From an uncultured Bacteroidales bacterium (GTDB taxonomy: Bacteria > Bacteroidota > Bacteroidia > Bacteroidales > UBA932), in the NCBI GenBank assembly GCA_944326255.1, contig CALVDG010000007.1, positions 1-64,000 on the forward strand: a stretch of 64,000 nucleotides of DNA, given 5' to 3'. Position 1 is the first letter of the stretch. Every line of letters starts with the position of its first letter. The notes below the pieces were generated by a model that ran no database searches, was not told the DNA's origin, and worked only from the letters and a program-made list of their open reading frames with translations. This document shows positions 20,597 to 28,415 of this stretch, piece after piece. Made by a program: the position numbers and the translations under genes.

Positions 20597-23587
20597 TTAA
20601 AATGTTAATTCCACACCAAAACTGAACTCCCTTGTGTTGGGATATGCACCTAACTGGAGATTGGAGTCAATTTCAGGATCATATCCTGTGTACTCCGTAA
20701 TGGTGAAGAGGTTTCTGGCGATAGCGTAGATTCTGGCACCCGCGAGGAATCCGGTCCTGTCCATCCAATGCTGAGGGAAGCTGTAGGATATCTGGAGGTT
20801 CTTCAGACGCATGAACGATGCGTTCTCAAGCAGAGTGTCATCCGACTGCCGGGTCGAGTTAATACCGGGGATATTGGTGACATCTCCGGGCTTGGTCCAG
20901 ATATTAAGCATGTCTCTGGTCATATTGAAAGTCGGGAATTCTGTAGGATTGGTGAGGAACCATCTGTCGTTGTTCCACATGTACTTTCCTGCGACCCATG
21001 TAAAGTCAGCACCTACGTACAGACCCTTGTACTGGAAGTTCAGCTGGATACCTCCTGACCAAGGAGCGAACCACTGCTTTCCGGTCATTACGGCATTTCC
21101 CTCTGAATAGGTCTTGGTTATGTTGCCGTCCTTGTCGTACCACATCTGCATACCGTCACGGGGATCGACTCCGGCCGAGCGGACATAGTAGTACTCACCG
21201 TAGGGGTAACCTACTTCCAGCCTGAGTCCTGTATTTTCGATTGTGTAATAGTCAACACCGTCGAACAGGCTGAGAATCTCGTTGTAGTTGTAGTTGAAGT
21301 TGGTGGTGATGTTGAAGTAGATGTCCCTGGTCTGGATAATGTCAAAGCTCAGGTCTACATCCACACCTCTGTTGAGCATATCGGCGATATTGCCCCAGCC
21401 TGAAGAATATCCTGTGGTATAGGAGTAAGGAATCTCCATAAGCATGTCACGGCTGACCTTGTTGTAGAACTCAAGACCTACTCCGAGGAAGTTCCACATA
21501 CGGGCAGTGACACCGATGTTGAGGCTCTCTACAGTCTCCCATGTCAGGTCGGGATTCGGGGGAGTGCTGACACCCCATGCAGTACCTCCGTATACTGAGC
21601 CGTATGCACCAACTGTACCGTATGACATGTAGTTGTAGGGGATACCTGAGTTACCTGTGGTACCGTAGCTGGCCTTCAGACGCAGGTCCTGAATCCAGGA
21701 CACTCCCTGCAGCCACTCCTCACGCTTGATGTCCCACATCGCACCTACTGAATAGAAATTGGCATATCTCTTGTTCTCTCCGAACAGGGACGAGCCGTCT
21801 ATACGCCAGGATGCATCAAGGTAATATTTCTCGTCAAAATTATAGGTGGCGCGGGCAAAATAAGAGTTGTAGGTAATCTTGGAATTGCTCCATGAAGGTA
21901 TATCCGCCTGTGTACCGTAATTGATATAGGGCTGGCGCAGGTCACTCTGTCCGTTGGATGAGGCACCGAAACTCTCGTCATTTGAAAGAATGGCCTCCTG
22001 ACCGATCAGGACAGAGAAGTGGTTCTTATCGGCTACATCAAACCGATACTCTGCGGTATTGGTGAAAGTCAGCTGATAGTATCTTTCAAAAGCTTCCGAA
22101 GCACCTGGAGTGTCTGAACTGAATGGCCAGTCCTCAACAGGAAGGGCCTTTGAGGAACCACGGTAGTCATAGCCCTCTACGCTCTGCTGAGCCTTGAGGG
22201 TCAGCCCCTTGATAGGAGTAATCTCCTGGTATGCACTGGCATTGACCCTGGCGATAGTACGTACTGAAGGCTGAATCTCAGACAGATATGTGGGGTCATA
22301 TATGGCACTGCCGACAGCACTCCAGTCGTTGAGTTTCTCATTGTAGTCTACATACGGATTGCCGCTCTCGTCTGTCTTCAAGGCGTAGGGCGAGAACCAT
22401 CGCGGAAGGTTGTTGATGGCGAACATTACGTTTCCGAATGAGTTCTGTCCGCTTGTCATATAGGGAGTTGTCTGGTATTCCTGATAGGTCATACCGATAT
22501 TCATACCCATCTTCAGCCAGTCATTGACCTTGGTGTTGATATTTGTACGGATATTGTACCTGCTCAGGTTGGAGTTGAAAGCGATACCTTCCTGGTCAAA
22601 CGCACCGAGAGATATGTAGTAATCTGTCTTGTCCGTGGCTCCGGATACAGACGCATCCAGGCTCCATACTGGAGCGGCCTCGTTTAGGAAATAGCTCTGC
22701 CAGTCCGTATCGATTCCAAGCTTGCGGGCCATTGCCTGATATTCAGTCATCTGGTATGAATCTCCATAGACCTTCTCCTGGAACAGAAACCATTCTTCAC
22801 CGTTCATCAGGTCCATCTTATGGCGGGCCATCTGTGACACACCGTACTGGGCCCTGAGGGATACCACGGGCTTGTCTCCGCGTGTTCCCTTCTTGGTGGT
22901 GATGTAGATGACACCGTTGGCGGCACGGGAACCGTAGATGGAGGTCGCAGATGCGTCCTTCATGACCACGATGTTCTCGATGTCGTTGCTGTTCAATGTT
23001 GTGAACACATCGGAAGACACAGGAGCTCCGTCAAGAATGAACAGAGGAGTACTGCTGGAACTGATGGAGTTCACACCGCGCAGACGCATGGATACGCTGG
23101 ATGAAGGCTCTCCTGAAGAGGAGTACACCTGAAGTCCGGATACCTGACCCTGGAGAGCGTCTCCGGCGTTGGCTGTAGGCCTGTTGGCTATCACCTTCTT
23201 GTTCACGGTCGAGGCTGAACCCACGACTGAGGAGATCTTTGTAGCGGAACCGTAACCCACGACGATAACGTCATCGAGCATCTCGGCCTCGATCTCCATT
23301 GAAACGTCCACCGTGCTTCTGCCGTTAACGGGTATCTCCTGGGTGGTGTAGCCCATGAAGCGCACCTCAAGGACTCCGTCTGACGGTACTGAGATGGTGT
23401 ATGCACCCATCGCGTCGGTCATAACCCAACGGGTGGCGTCACCCTGGAGAAGGATGGTCGCACCGGCTATGCCCTCACCTGTCGAAGCATCAGTAACAGT
23501 ACCTGTAACTGTGATGTCCTGCGCGTACGCCGCGGCAGTCACCACGAGTAATAAAAAAGGACTTACCGTAAACCGGTAAATCCTCAT
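20597..23587 (-). CDS. Module C SusC-family TonB-dependent transporter, storage copy with artefactual N-terminus
   Basis: 996 residues including an ATG at 23587. Body as in the other two: regulatory domain, plug (DASATSIYGSRAANGVIYITT) and barrel ending in ELTF. The first 11 codons (MRIYRFTVSPF) are not homologous to the other leaders; they are the hairpin of the hppA terminator read as protein. After them, from LLLVVTAAAYAQD onward, it is collinear with susC-B. There is no promoter-like sequence or clear ribosome-binding site between hppA and this ATG. I infer that it is unexpressed here and is activated by inversion at site C. The body coordinates are certain; the biological start is in the leader at 12594 after inversion. 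Confidence 0.93.
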   Translation of the reverse strand: MRIYRFTVSPFLLLVVTAAAYAQDITVTGTVTDASTGEGIAGATILLQGDATRWVMTDAMGAYTISVPSDGVLEVRFMGYTTQEIPVNGRSTVDVSMEIEAEMLDDVIVVGYGSATKISSVVGSASTVNKKVIANRPTANAGDALQGQVSGLQVYSSSGEPSSSVSMRLRGVNSISSSSTPLFILDGAPVSSDVFTTLNSNDIENIVVMKDASATSIYGSRAANGVIYITTKKGTRGDKPVVSLRAQYGVSQMARHKMDLMNGEEWFLFQEKVYGDSYQMTEYQAMARKLGIDTDWQSYFLNEAAPVWSLDASVSGATDKTDYYISLGAFDQEGIAFNSNLSRYNIRTNINTKVNDWLKMGMNIGMTYQEYQTTPYMTSGQNSFGNVMFAINNLPRWFSPYALKTDESGNPYVDYNEKLNDWSAVGSAIYDPTYLSEIQPSVRTIARVNASAYQEITPIKGLTLKAQQSVEGYDYRGSSKALPVEDWPFSSDTPGASEAFERYYQLTFTNTAEYRFDVADKNHFSVLIGQEAILSNDESFGASSNGQSDLRQPYINYGTQADIPSWSNSKITYNSYFARATYNFDEKYYLDASWRIDGSSLFGENKRYANFYSVGAMWDIKREEWLQGVSWIQDLRLKASYGTTGNSGIPYNYMSYGTVGAYGSVYGGTAWGVSTPPNPDLTWETVESLNIGVTARMWNFLGVGLEFYNKVSRDMLMEIPYSYTTGYSSGWGNIADMLNRGVDVDLSFDIIQTRDIYFNITTNFNYNYNEILSLFDGVDYYTIENTGLRLEVGYPYGEYYYVRSAGVDPRDGMQMWYDKDGNITKTYSEGNAVMTGKQWFAPWSGGIQLNFQYKGLYVGADFTWVAGKYMWNNDRWFLTNPTEFPTFNMTRDMLNIWTKPGDVTNIPGINSTRQSDDTLLENASFMRLKNLQISYSFPQHWMDRTGFLAGARIYAIARNLFTITEYTGYDPEIDSNLQLGAYPNTREFSFGVELTF
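23538..23552 (-). other. Recombination site C in the susC-C signal-peptide codons
   Basis: Minus-strand ATTACTCGTGGTGAC: imperfect arms around the same TCGTG spacer, in the same codon phase as sites A and B. Downstream bases match susC-B closely (ACTGCCGCGGCGTACGCG); upstream bases are the hppA terminator and match neither other copy. Confidence 0.8.
23553..23584 (-). terminator. Intrinsic terminator of the hppA operon, abutting recombination site C
   Basis: Minus-strand stem AGGATTTACCG / CGGTAAGTCCT (11 bp with one G-T pair, 5-nt loop; 23558-23568 and 23574-23584) followed by six T (23553-23558). It separates hppA from susC-C and touches the recombination site. Confidence 0.92.
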
Positions 23588-23615
23588 TAAAGACTATTGC
23601 TGACAATTATAAAAT

Positions 23616-25829
23616 CTACAGAATGCTGAATACGACGTTAAGTCCTGCCGTCACTATGGAGACCATGCTCATAAGCTTGATGAGGATATTGAGCGAAGGG
23701 CCGGAAGTATCCTTGAAGGGGTCGCCTACTGTATCTCCTACCACTGTGGCCTTGTGGGCATCGGAGCCCTTGCCGCCCAGGTTGCCCTCCTCAACGTACT
23801 TCTTGGCATTGTCCCAGGCACCGCCGGAGTTGGCCATGAAGATGGCGAGCACGAAACCGGAGCCCAGAGAGCCGACCAGCAGGCCGACAGTACCGGCCAC
23901 TCCGAAGAACAGGCCTATGAGTATCGGCACTATGATGGCCAGCAGCGAGGGGAAGAGCATCTCCTGCTGCGCACCCTTTGTGGATATGGCCACGCAGCGG
24001 GCATAGTCGGGTGTGGCCTGACCGGTCAGTATGCCCTTTATCTCACGGAACTGACGGCGCACCTCGGCCACCATCTTCTGCGCGGCGCGTCCCACGGCGT
24101 TCATGGTCAGACCGCAGAAGAGGAAGGACATCATAGCACCGATAAATACTCCGGCCAGCACTGAAGGATTCATCAGGTTGATCCTGAAATACTCCATGAA
24201 GTCGGGGATGGTTGCGGACGCTACCTCCACTGTCCGCCCTGCCACGTCTATGGTGGTCTCCCCTATCCTCTGCAGACCTATCTTTATCTCCTCCAGATAC
24301 GAGGCCAGCAGGGCCAGGGCCGTAAGAGCTGCCGAGCCGATGGCGAATCCCTTGCCGGTAGCGGCAGTGGTATTGCCGAGAGCGTCCAGGATGTCGGTAC
24401 GCTCACGTACCTGAGGCTCCAGGTTGCTCATCTGGGCATTTCCGCCGGCGTTGTCGGCTATAGGGCCGTATGCGTCGGTTGCCAGGGTGATGCCCAGGGT
24501 GGACAGCATACCTACGGCTGCGATACCTATGCCGTAAAGTCCGAGACTCAGGTTCTGGGCAGTGAGCATATTGGTCACATCAAAGCCTATGGCGCATAGA
24601 TAGGCCAGTATGATGGCGGCAACGATGGTTATCACAGGTATGGCCGTGGATATCATTCCAAGGCCCACTCCGGAGATAATCACTGTAGCCGGACCGGTGG
24701 ACGAGCTCTCGGCCAGTTTCTTGGTCGGCTTGTAGGAATGGGACGTGTAGTACTCGGTAGACTGGCCGATGATGATACCGGCGACAAGACCTACGATCAC
24801 CGAGCAGGCTATCCAGGCCCAGTTGGGAATACCCAGTATATAAAGTATGCCGAAAGTGGCGGCGGCTATCAGGACTGAGGAGACATTGGTACCTACACTG
24901 AGTGAGTGCAGGAGCTGCTTCATGCCGGCGCCCTCCTTGGTTCTGACCAGATAGATGCCTATGATGGAGAGGATGATGCCGACAGCGGCTATCAGCATCG
25001 GAGCAAATACGGCCTTGAGCTGTACCGATGCATCGGCGTAGGAGTAAAATGCGGATGCGCCCAGAGCGGCGGTCGCCAGTATGGAGCCGCAGTAGGACTC
25101 GTACAGGTCCGCGCCCATACCGGCCACGTCACCTACGTTGTCACCTACATTGTCCGCGATAGTAGCCGGATTGCGGGGATCATCCTCGGGTATACCGGCC
25201 TCTACCTTACCGACCAGATCCGCACCCACGTCAGCGGCCTTGGTGTAGATACCTCCGCCGACACGTGCGAAGAGTGCCTGAGTGGACGCGCCCATACCGA
25301 AAGTCAGCATCGTAGTGGTCACCACCACCAGTTTCTGAGGGCCCTCCGCCCCTATAAAGTGATCCAGAATAAGATACCAAAGCGAGATATCCAGAAGTCC
25401 CAGACCCACTACTGTCAGTCCCATGACGGCTCCGGAGCGGAACGCCAGTTTAAGACCCGAGTTCAATGAACGGCGGGCGGCGTTGGCAGTCCTGCCCGAA
25501 GCGTATGTAGCTGTCTTCATGCCGATAAATCCGGCCAGTCCCGAGAAAAAGCCTCCGGTCAGGAAGGCAAACGGCACCCAGTGGTTCTGCACATCGAAAC
25601 CATAGGCCAGGACGGCGAAGAAAGCGGCAAGGATGATGAATACGATAGTCACTACCTTGTACTGTTGTTTGAGATAAGCCATCGCACCCTTGCGTACATA
25701 GGCAGCTATCTCCTTCATAGTCGGAGTGCCCTCGTCCTCTTTGAGCATCCTCTTGTAAAAATAGAACGCAAATCCCAGTGCGATGAGAGAGGAAACAGGC
25801 ACCAGCCAGAATAATAAATCTACAGACAT
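23616..25829 (-). CDS. hppA: Membrane-bound ion-pumping pyrophosphatase
   Basis: 737 residues, about 16 predicted transmembrane helices, the normal family size. Couples hydrolysis of pyrophosphate to export of H+ and/or Na+ across the inner membrane. Diagnostic motifs are present: DVGADLVGKVE (about 200-210), the Asp-rich NPATIADNVGDNVGD (about 220-234), and DAYGPIADNAGGNA. The segment GNTTAATGKG (about 485-494) carries Ala at the position where K+-independent enzymes have Lys, so it should be a K+-dependent type. That group includes Na+ and dual Na+/H+ pumps in Bacteroides-like species; which ion is moved cannot be decided here. It starts 30 bp after murI in the same direction and ends at a strong terminator. 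Confidence 0.96.
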   Translation of the reverse strand: MSVDLLFWLVPVSSLIALGFAFYFYKRMLKEDEGTPTMKEIAAYVRKGAMAYLKQQYKVVTIVFIILAAFFAVLAYGFDVQNHWVPFAFLTGGFFSGLAGFIGMKTATYASGRTANAARRSLNSGLKLAFRSGAVMGLTVVGLGLLDISLWYLILDHFIGAEGPQKLVVVTTTMLTFGMGASTQALFARVGGGIYTKAADVGADLVGKVEAGIPEDDPRNPATIADNVGDNVGDVAGMGADLYESYCGSILATAALGASAFYSYADASVQLKAVFAPMLIAAVGIILSIIGIYLVRTKEGAGMKQLLHSLSVGTNVSSVLIAAATFGILYILGIPNWAWIACSVIVGLVAGIIIGQSTEYYTSHSYKPTKKLAESSSTGPATVIISGVGLGMISTAIPVITIVAAIILAYLCAIGFDVTNMLTAQNLSLGLYGIGIAAVGMLSTLGITLATDAYGPIADNAGGNAQMSNLEPQVRERTDILDALGNTTAATGKGFAIGSAALTALALLASYLEEIKIGLQRIGETTIDVAGRTVEVASATIPDFMEYFRINLMNPSVLAGVFIGAMMSFLFCGLTMNAVGRAAQKMVAEVRRQFREIKGILTGQATPDYARCVAISTKGAQQEMLFPSLLAIIVPILIGLFFGVAGTVGLLVGSLGSGFVLAIFMANSGGAWDNAKKYVEEGNLGGKGSDAHKATVVGDTVGDPFKDTSGPSLNILIKLMSMVSIVTAGLNVVFSIL

Positions 25830-25859
25830 AGTTGGAATTAGAATTAAGAAATCGGTTAA

Positions 25860-26627
25860 TTATATGTTTATCTGATGAAAATCACAGTCTTTCAGAGTCG
25901 GATCAATGGACATGGCCGTCCTGCGCAGCACCTGCATGTCTCCGGTGGAATAAAACTCCCTGATCCGGAGGCCGGAGGAGGTGTCGCGGATTCCGTCCAC
26001 GACTCTCCGCGTCTGCGCAGCCACAGCCGGCGCAGGGTTGATGATACGGACTGACGGGCCCGCTGCGGCGGCTATCTGCTCCTGCAGGAAGGGGAAATGC
26101 GTGCAGCCCAGCACTATCACGTCCGCCCCCTCTTCTTTCATGGCAGCCACGTATTCCCGGATAAGATCATACGGCACCACACCCCTCTCCACCGCCTCCA
26201 CAAGTCCGCGGCCCACCTTCTCCACGATCCGGACATCCGAGGCGTACTTCATGACCGTGTCCCTGTAGAGACTGCCTTTAAAGGTATTGGCCGTTGCCAA
26301 CACCCCTACGACTCCAGTCCTGGATGCCAGGGCAGCCGGCTTGACCGCCGGTTCCATCCCTACAAAAGGGATATCAAAAGTCCGCCTCAGATACGAGATG
26401 GCGGCGGCCGTAGCCGTATTGCAGGCCACAACCACCGCCTTGGTTCCACGGGACAGCAGAAATCTGACGACTCTGTCCGCCCGTTCGATTATGTAATCCG
26501 AAGATTTCTCTCCATAGGGACAGTGAGCGGAATCCGCGACATAGGCATAGTCTCTCTCCGGCATAAGGGCGTTGAGCTCTTTCCATACCGACAGGCCCCC
26601 TATTCCCGAATCGTAGACTCCGATCAT
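25860..26627 (-). CDS. murI: Glutamate racemase
   Basis: 255 residues. Interconverts L- and D-glutamate for peptidoglycan precursors in the cytoplasm. Both catalytic cysteines are seen: Cys69 in VVACNTATAAA and Cys175 in VLGCTHFPF, plus the N-terminal substrate motif YDSGIGG (residues 5-11). The length is usual. The gene begins 6 bp after the TlpA-like gene, indicating cotranscription. In many Bacteroidales murI sits, as I recall, close to the bamA-ompH cluster; here it lies about 6 kb from it beside hppA. Confidence 0.96.
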   Translation of the reverse strand: MIGVYDSGIGGLSVWKELNALMPERDYAYVADSAHCPYGEKSSDYIIERADRVVRFLLSRGTKAVVVACNTATAAAISYLRRTFDIPFVGMEPAVKPAALASRTGVVGVLATANTFKGSLYRDTVMKYASDVRIVEKVGRGLVEAVERGVVPYDLIREYVAAMKEEGADVIVLGCTHFPFLQEQIAAAAGPSVRIINPAPAVAAQTRRVVDGIRDTSSGLRIREFYSTGDMQVLRRTAMSIDPTLKDCDFHQINI

Positions 26628-26633
26628 CGCAGG

Positions 26634-27746
26634 TTATTTCAGATACTCATCCAGCAAGGTCTCTATATCCTCCTCGGCGACCTTACGGCCTATGATATTG
26701 CCTTCTGCATCCACAAATACGTTCTGAGGGATAAATGACACATTGTAGAGCTGTCCGACTTCACTCTGCCAGAACTTGAGATCCGAGACCTGAGTCCATG
26801 TCAGACCGTCCTCCTTGATACCCTCAATCCAAGAGTCCTTGTCCCGGTCAAGAGATACACCGATGATATCGAATCCCAGCTTGTGATACTTCTTGTATAT
26901 CTTCACGAGCGTGGGGTTGAAATTGCGGCAGGGACCGCACCAGCTGGCCCAGAAGTCCAGCATAGTCACCTTGTTGCCCTTATAGAACTCCGAGAAGGTC
27001 ACGGGCTCTCCATCCGGATTGTTCAGGGTAAAGTCCGGAGCCTTGTTGCCGACGGACAGGCTGAGCTCTTTCTGCAGATACTCATCAAGTTCCGCCACGT
27101 ACTTGTTCTCGGCGAACGCAGGATCGGCCTTATACGCATCCATCAAGCCGGAAAGAGAGTCCGTCTCAAGATACATATACTCCTGCGAGAGAAGATACAG
27201 AGCGAAATGGGAAACAGGAGCCTCAGCCACAAGAGCATTCTTCATATTCTCCACATCTTCCTGATACCGATTATAGGTCTCCATTGCCTCCTCGCGCTCG
27301 GCTTCGGTAGCCTCGGAGCTGCGCAGCACATCCACAGCGGACATTACGTCATACCTGTCGGCTATCTCTTCCGCTCCGGCACTGTATCTGTTCATCATCG
27401 TCTGCGCCTGGCCTCCTGTCACCACTGACTCAGAAAATGCCGTATCACTGCCATTGACAGTAAATACTTCGTTCTCCAGAAATACTGAAAGCATTCCCGG
27501 CACGCCGTCTATCGATATGATATAAGGTTCCGGTGTCACAACGGTTCCCTTGAACTCAAACTTTCCATTAATGACATCCACTGTGTCCCTGAACGGGTTC
27601 TCCCTGTCCTGATTGAACAGATATGCCTTTCCGTTGACCAAAGCCTCGCTGTCTCCGGTAATGGTTCCTCTTACGGTATACTTGCTACCGTTGTTGCAGG
27701 CAGCCGCAAGCACGAGGGCAGCCGCCAAGATTAGCAATTTCTTCAT
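26634..27746 (-). CDS. TlpA-like thiol-disulfide oxidoreductase lipoprotein with DUF4369-type N-terminus
   Basis: 370 residues. Lipobox AAAC (Cys17) suggests membrane anchoring in the periplasm. Residues about 22-110 form a beta-rich domain of the DUF4369 type, then a helical linker, then a thioredoxin fold (about 230-370) with active site WCGPC (Cys270, Cys273) and the AhpC/TSA-like start GNKAPDFTLNNPDG. Such proteins reduce or reshuffle disulfides in exported proteins; many paralogues exist in Bacteroidota, so the substrate is unknown. Located between the carbonic-anhydrase-like gene (19 bp upstream) and murI (6 bp downstream). Confidence 0.92.
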   Translation of the reverse strand: MKKLLILAAALVLAAACNNGSKYTVRGTITGDSEALVNGKAYLFNQDRENPFRDTVDVINGKFEFKGTVVTPEPYIISIDGVPGMLSVFLENEVFTVNGSDTAFSESVVTGGQAQTMMNRYSAGAEEIADRYDVMSAVDVLRSSEATEAEREEAMETYNRYQEDVENMKNALVAEAPVSHFALYLLSQEYMYLETDSLSGLMDAYKADPAFAENKYVAELDEYLQKELSLSVGNKAPDFTLNNPDGEPVTFSEFYKGNKVTMLDFWASWCGPCRNFNPTLVKIYKKYHKLGFDIIGVSLDRDKDSWIEGIKEDGLTWTQVSDLKFWQSEVGQLYNVSFIPQNVFVDAEGNIIGRKVAEEDIETLLDEYLK

Positions 27747-27765
27747 GACTGTAAGTATTAATTAG

Positions 27766-28284
27766 TTATTTGTTCTCATCCATAAACCACTCCTTGTACA
27801 TCATATAGCCCTGGGCATTACGGTGAGCCGAATCCCTGACCGCATCAGTACCGTCCTTCACCTTCTTGGCCGGCACTCCGGCATAGACTCCCGGCTCCAG
27901 CTTTGAATTGCTGAGTACAACAGCCCCGGCGGCGATTATGGAACCGTCGGCAACCTCCACTCCGTCAAGCAGGACAGCTCCCATACCCACCAGCACGTCA
28001 TTGCCGACCTTCGCCCCGTGAATCACTGCGTTGTGTCCGACCGACACATCGTCACCTATCTCCACCACGGATTTCTTATATAAAGTATGCAGCACCGCAC
28101 CGTCCTGGATATTGACCCTGTTGCCCAGCCTTATCGGGTTCACATCCCCCCTGAGCACCGCACCGTACCATATACTGCAGTCATCTCCTATCTCCACGTC
28201 CCCGATAATCGCTGCATTCTCAGCGATAAAACAGTTCCGGCCTATCTTCGGTGTGATCCCGTTCAGCGGTCTTATAATAGCCAT
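27766..28284 (-). CDS. Gamma-carbonic-anhydrase-like hexapeptide-repeat protein
   Basis: 172 residues of left-handed beta-helix repeats (for example IGDDCSIWYGAVLRGDVNPI and VSVGHNAVIHGAKVGNDV). Metal-ligand histidines in GHNAVIHG and an upstream pattern typical of the YrdA/PaaY/CaiE branch of gamma-class carbonic anhydrases are visible; a third ligand is likely in the DGAVLHTLY stretch. Many of this branch lack measured anhydrase activity, so only the fold is certain. First gene of a leftward set with tlpA-like, murI and hppA; a promoter -7 element lies about 27 bp upstream. Confidence 0.9.
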   Translation of the reverse strand: MAIIRPLNGITPKIGRNCFIAENAAIIGDVEIGDDCSIWYGAVLRGDVNPIRLGNRVNIQDGAVLHTLYKKSVVEIGDDVSVGHNAVIHGAKVGNDVLVGMGAVLLDGVEVADGSIIAAGAVVLSNSKLEPGVYAGVPAKKVKDGTDAVRDSAHRNAQGYMMYKEWFMDENK

Positions 28285-28310
28285 ATCCTATATCGTTAAA
28301 AAATGACCTA

Positions 28311-28318
28311 CAAATATA
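28311..28318 (-). promoter_or_regulatory. Candidate -7 element before the gamma-CA / tlpA / murI / hppA operon
   Basis: Minus-strand TATATTTG matches TAnnTTTG exactly, 27 bp before the ATG and downstream of the gdhA terminator. No clear -33 TTTG was seen at the expected distance. Confidence 0.5.
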
Positions 28319-28342
28319 TAAAAATAATAAACACGCCCTACA

Positions 28343-28380
28343 TAAAAAAGAGACCGCATCCCTATCGGATACGGTCTCTT
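28343..28380 (-). terminator. Intrinsic terminator after gdhA
   Basis: Stem AAGAGACCG-ATCC / GGAT-CGGTCTCTT (28349-28380) with a 5-nt loop, followed on the minus strand by a T run reaching 28343. Confidence 0.93.
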
Positions 28381-28415
28381 AATCGTAGCGATCCGCCCGC
28401 TATGACAAGCCGGAA

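Larger units (their letters stand above)
12626..23552. other. Putative invertible segment 2: modules B and C
   Basis: Bounded by site B (plus) and site C (minus), which are inverted relative to each other. Inversion of these 10.9 kb would place susC-C, susD-C and its lipoprotein behind the leader and park susC-B against the hppA terminator. Inferred from the sites and preserved reading frame. Confidence 0.65.

Noticed and set aside
23554..23587. MRIYRFTVSPF as a genuine SusC signal-peptide start
   Set aside because: These codons coincide with a strong intrinsic terminator of hppA, show no homology to the other leaders, and lack promoter or ribosome-binding features.
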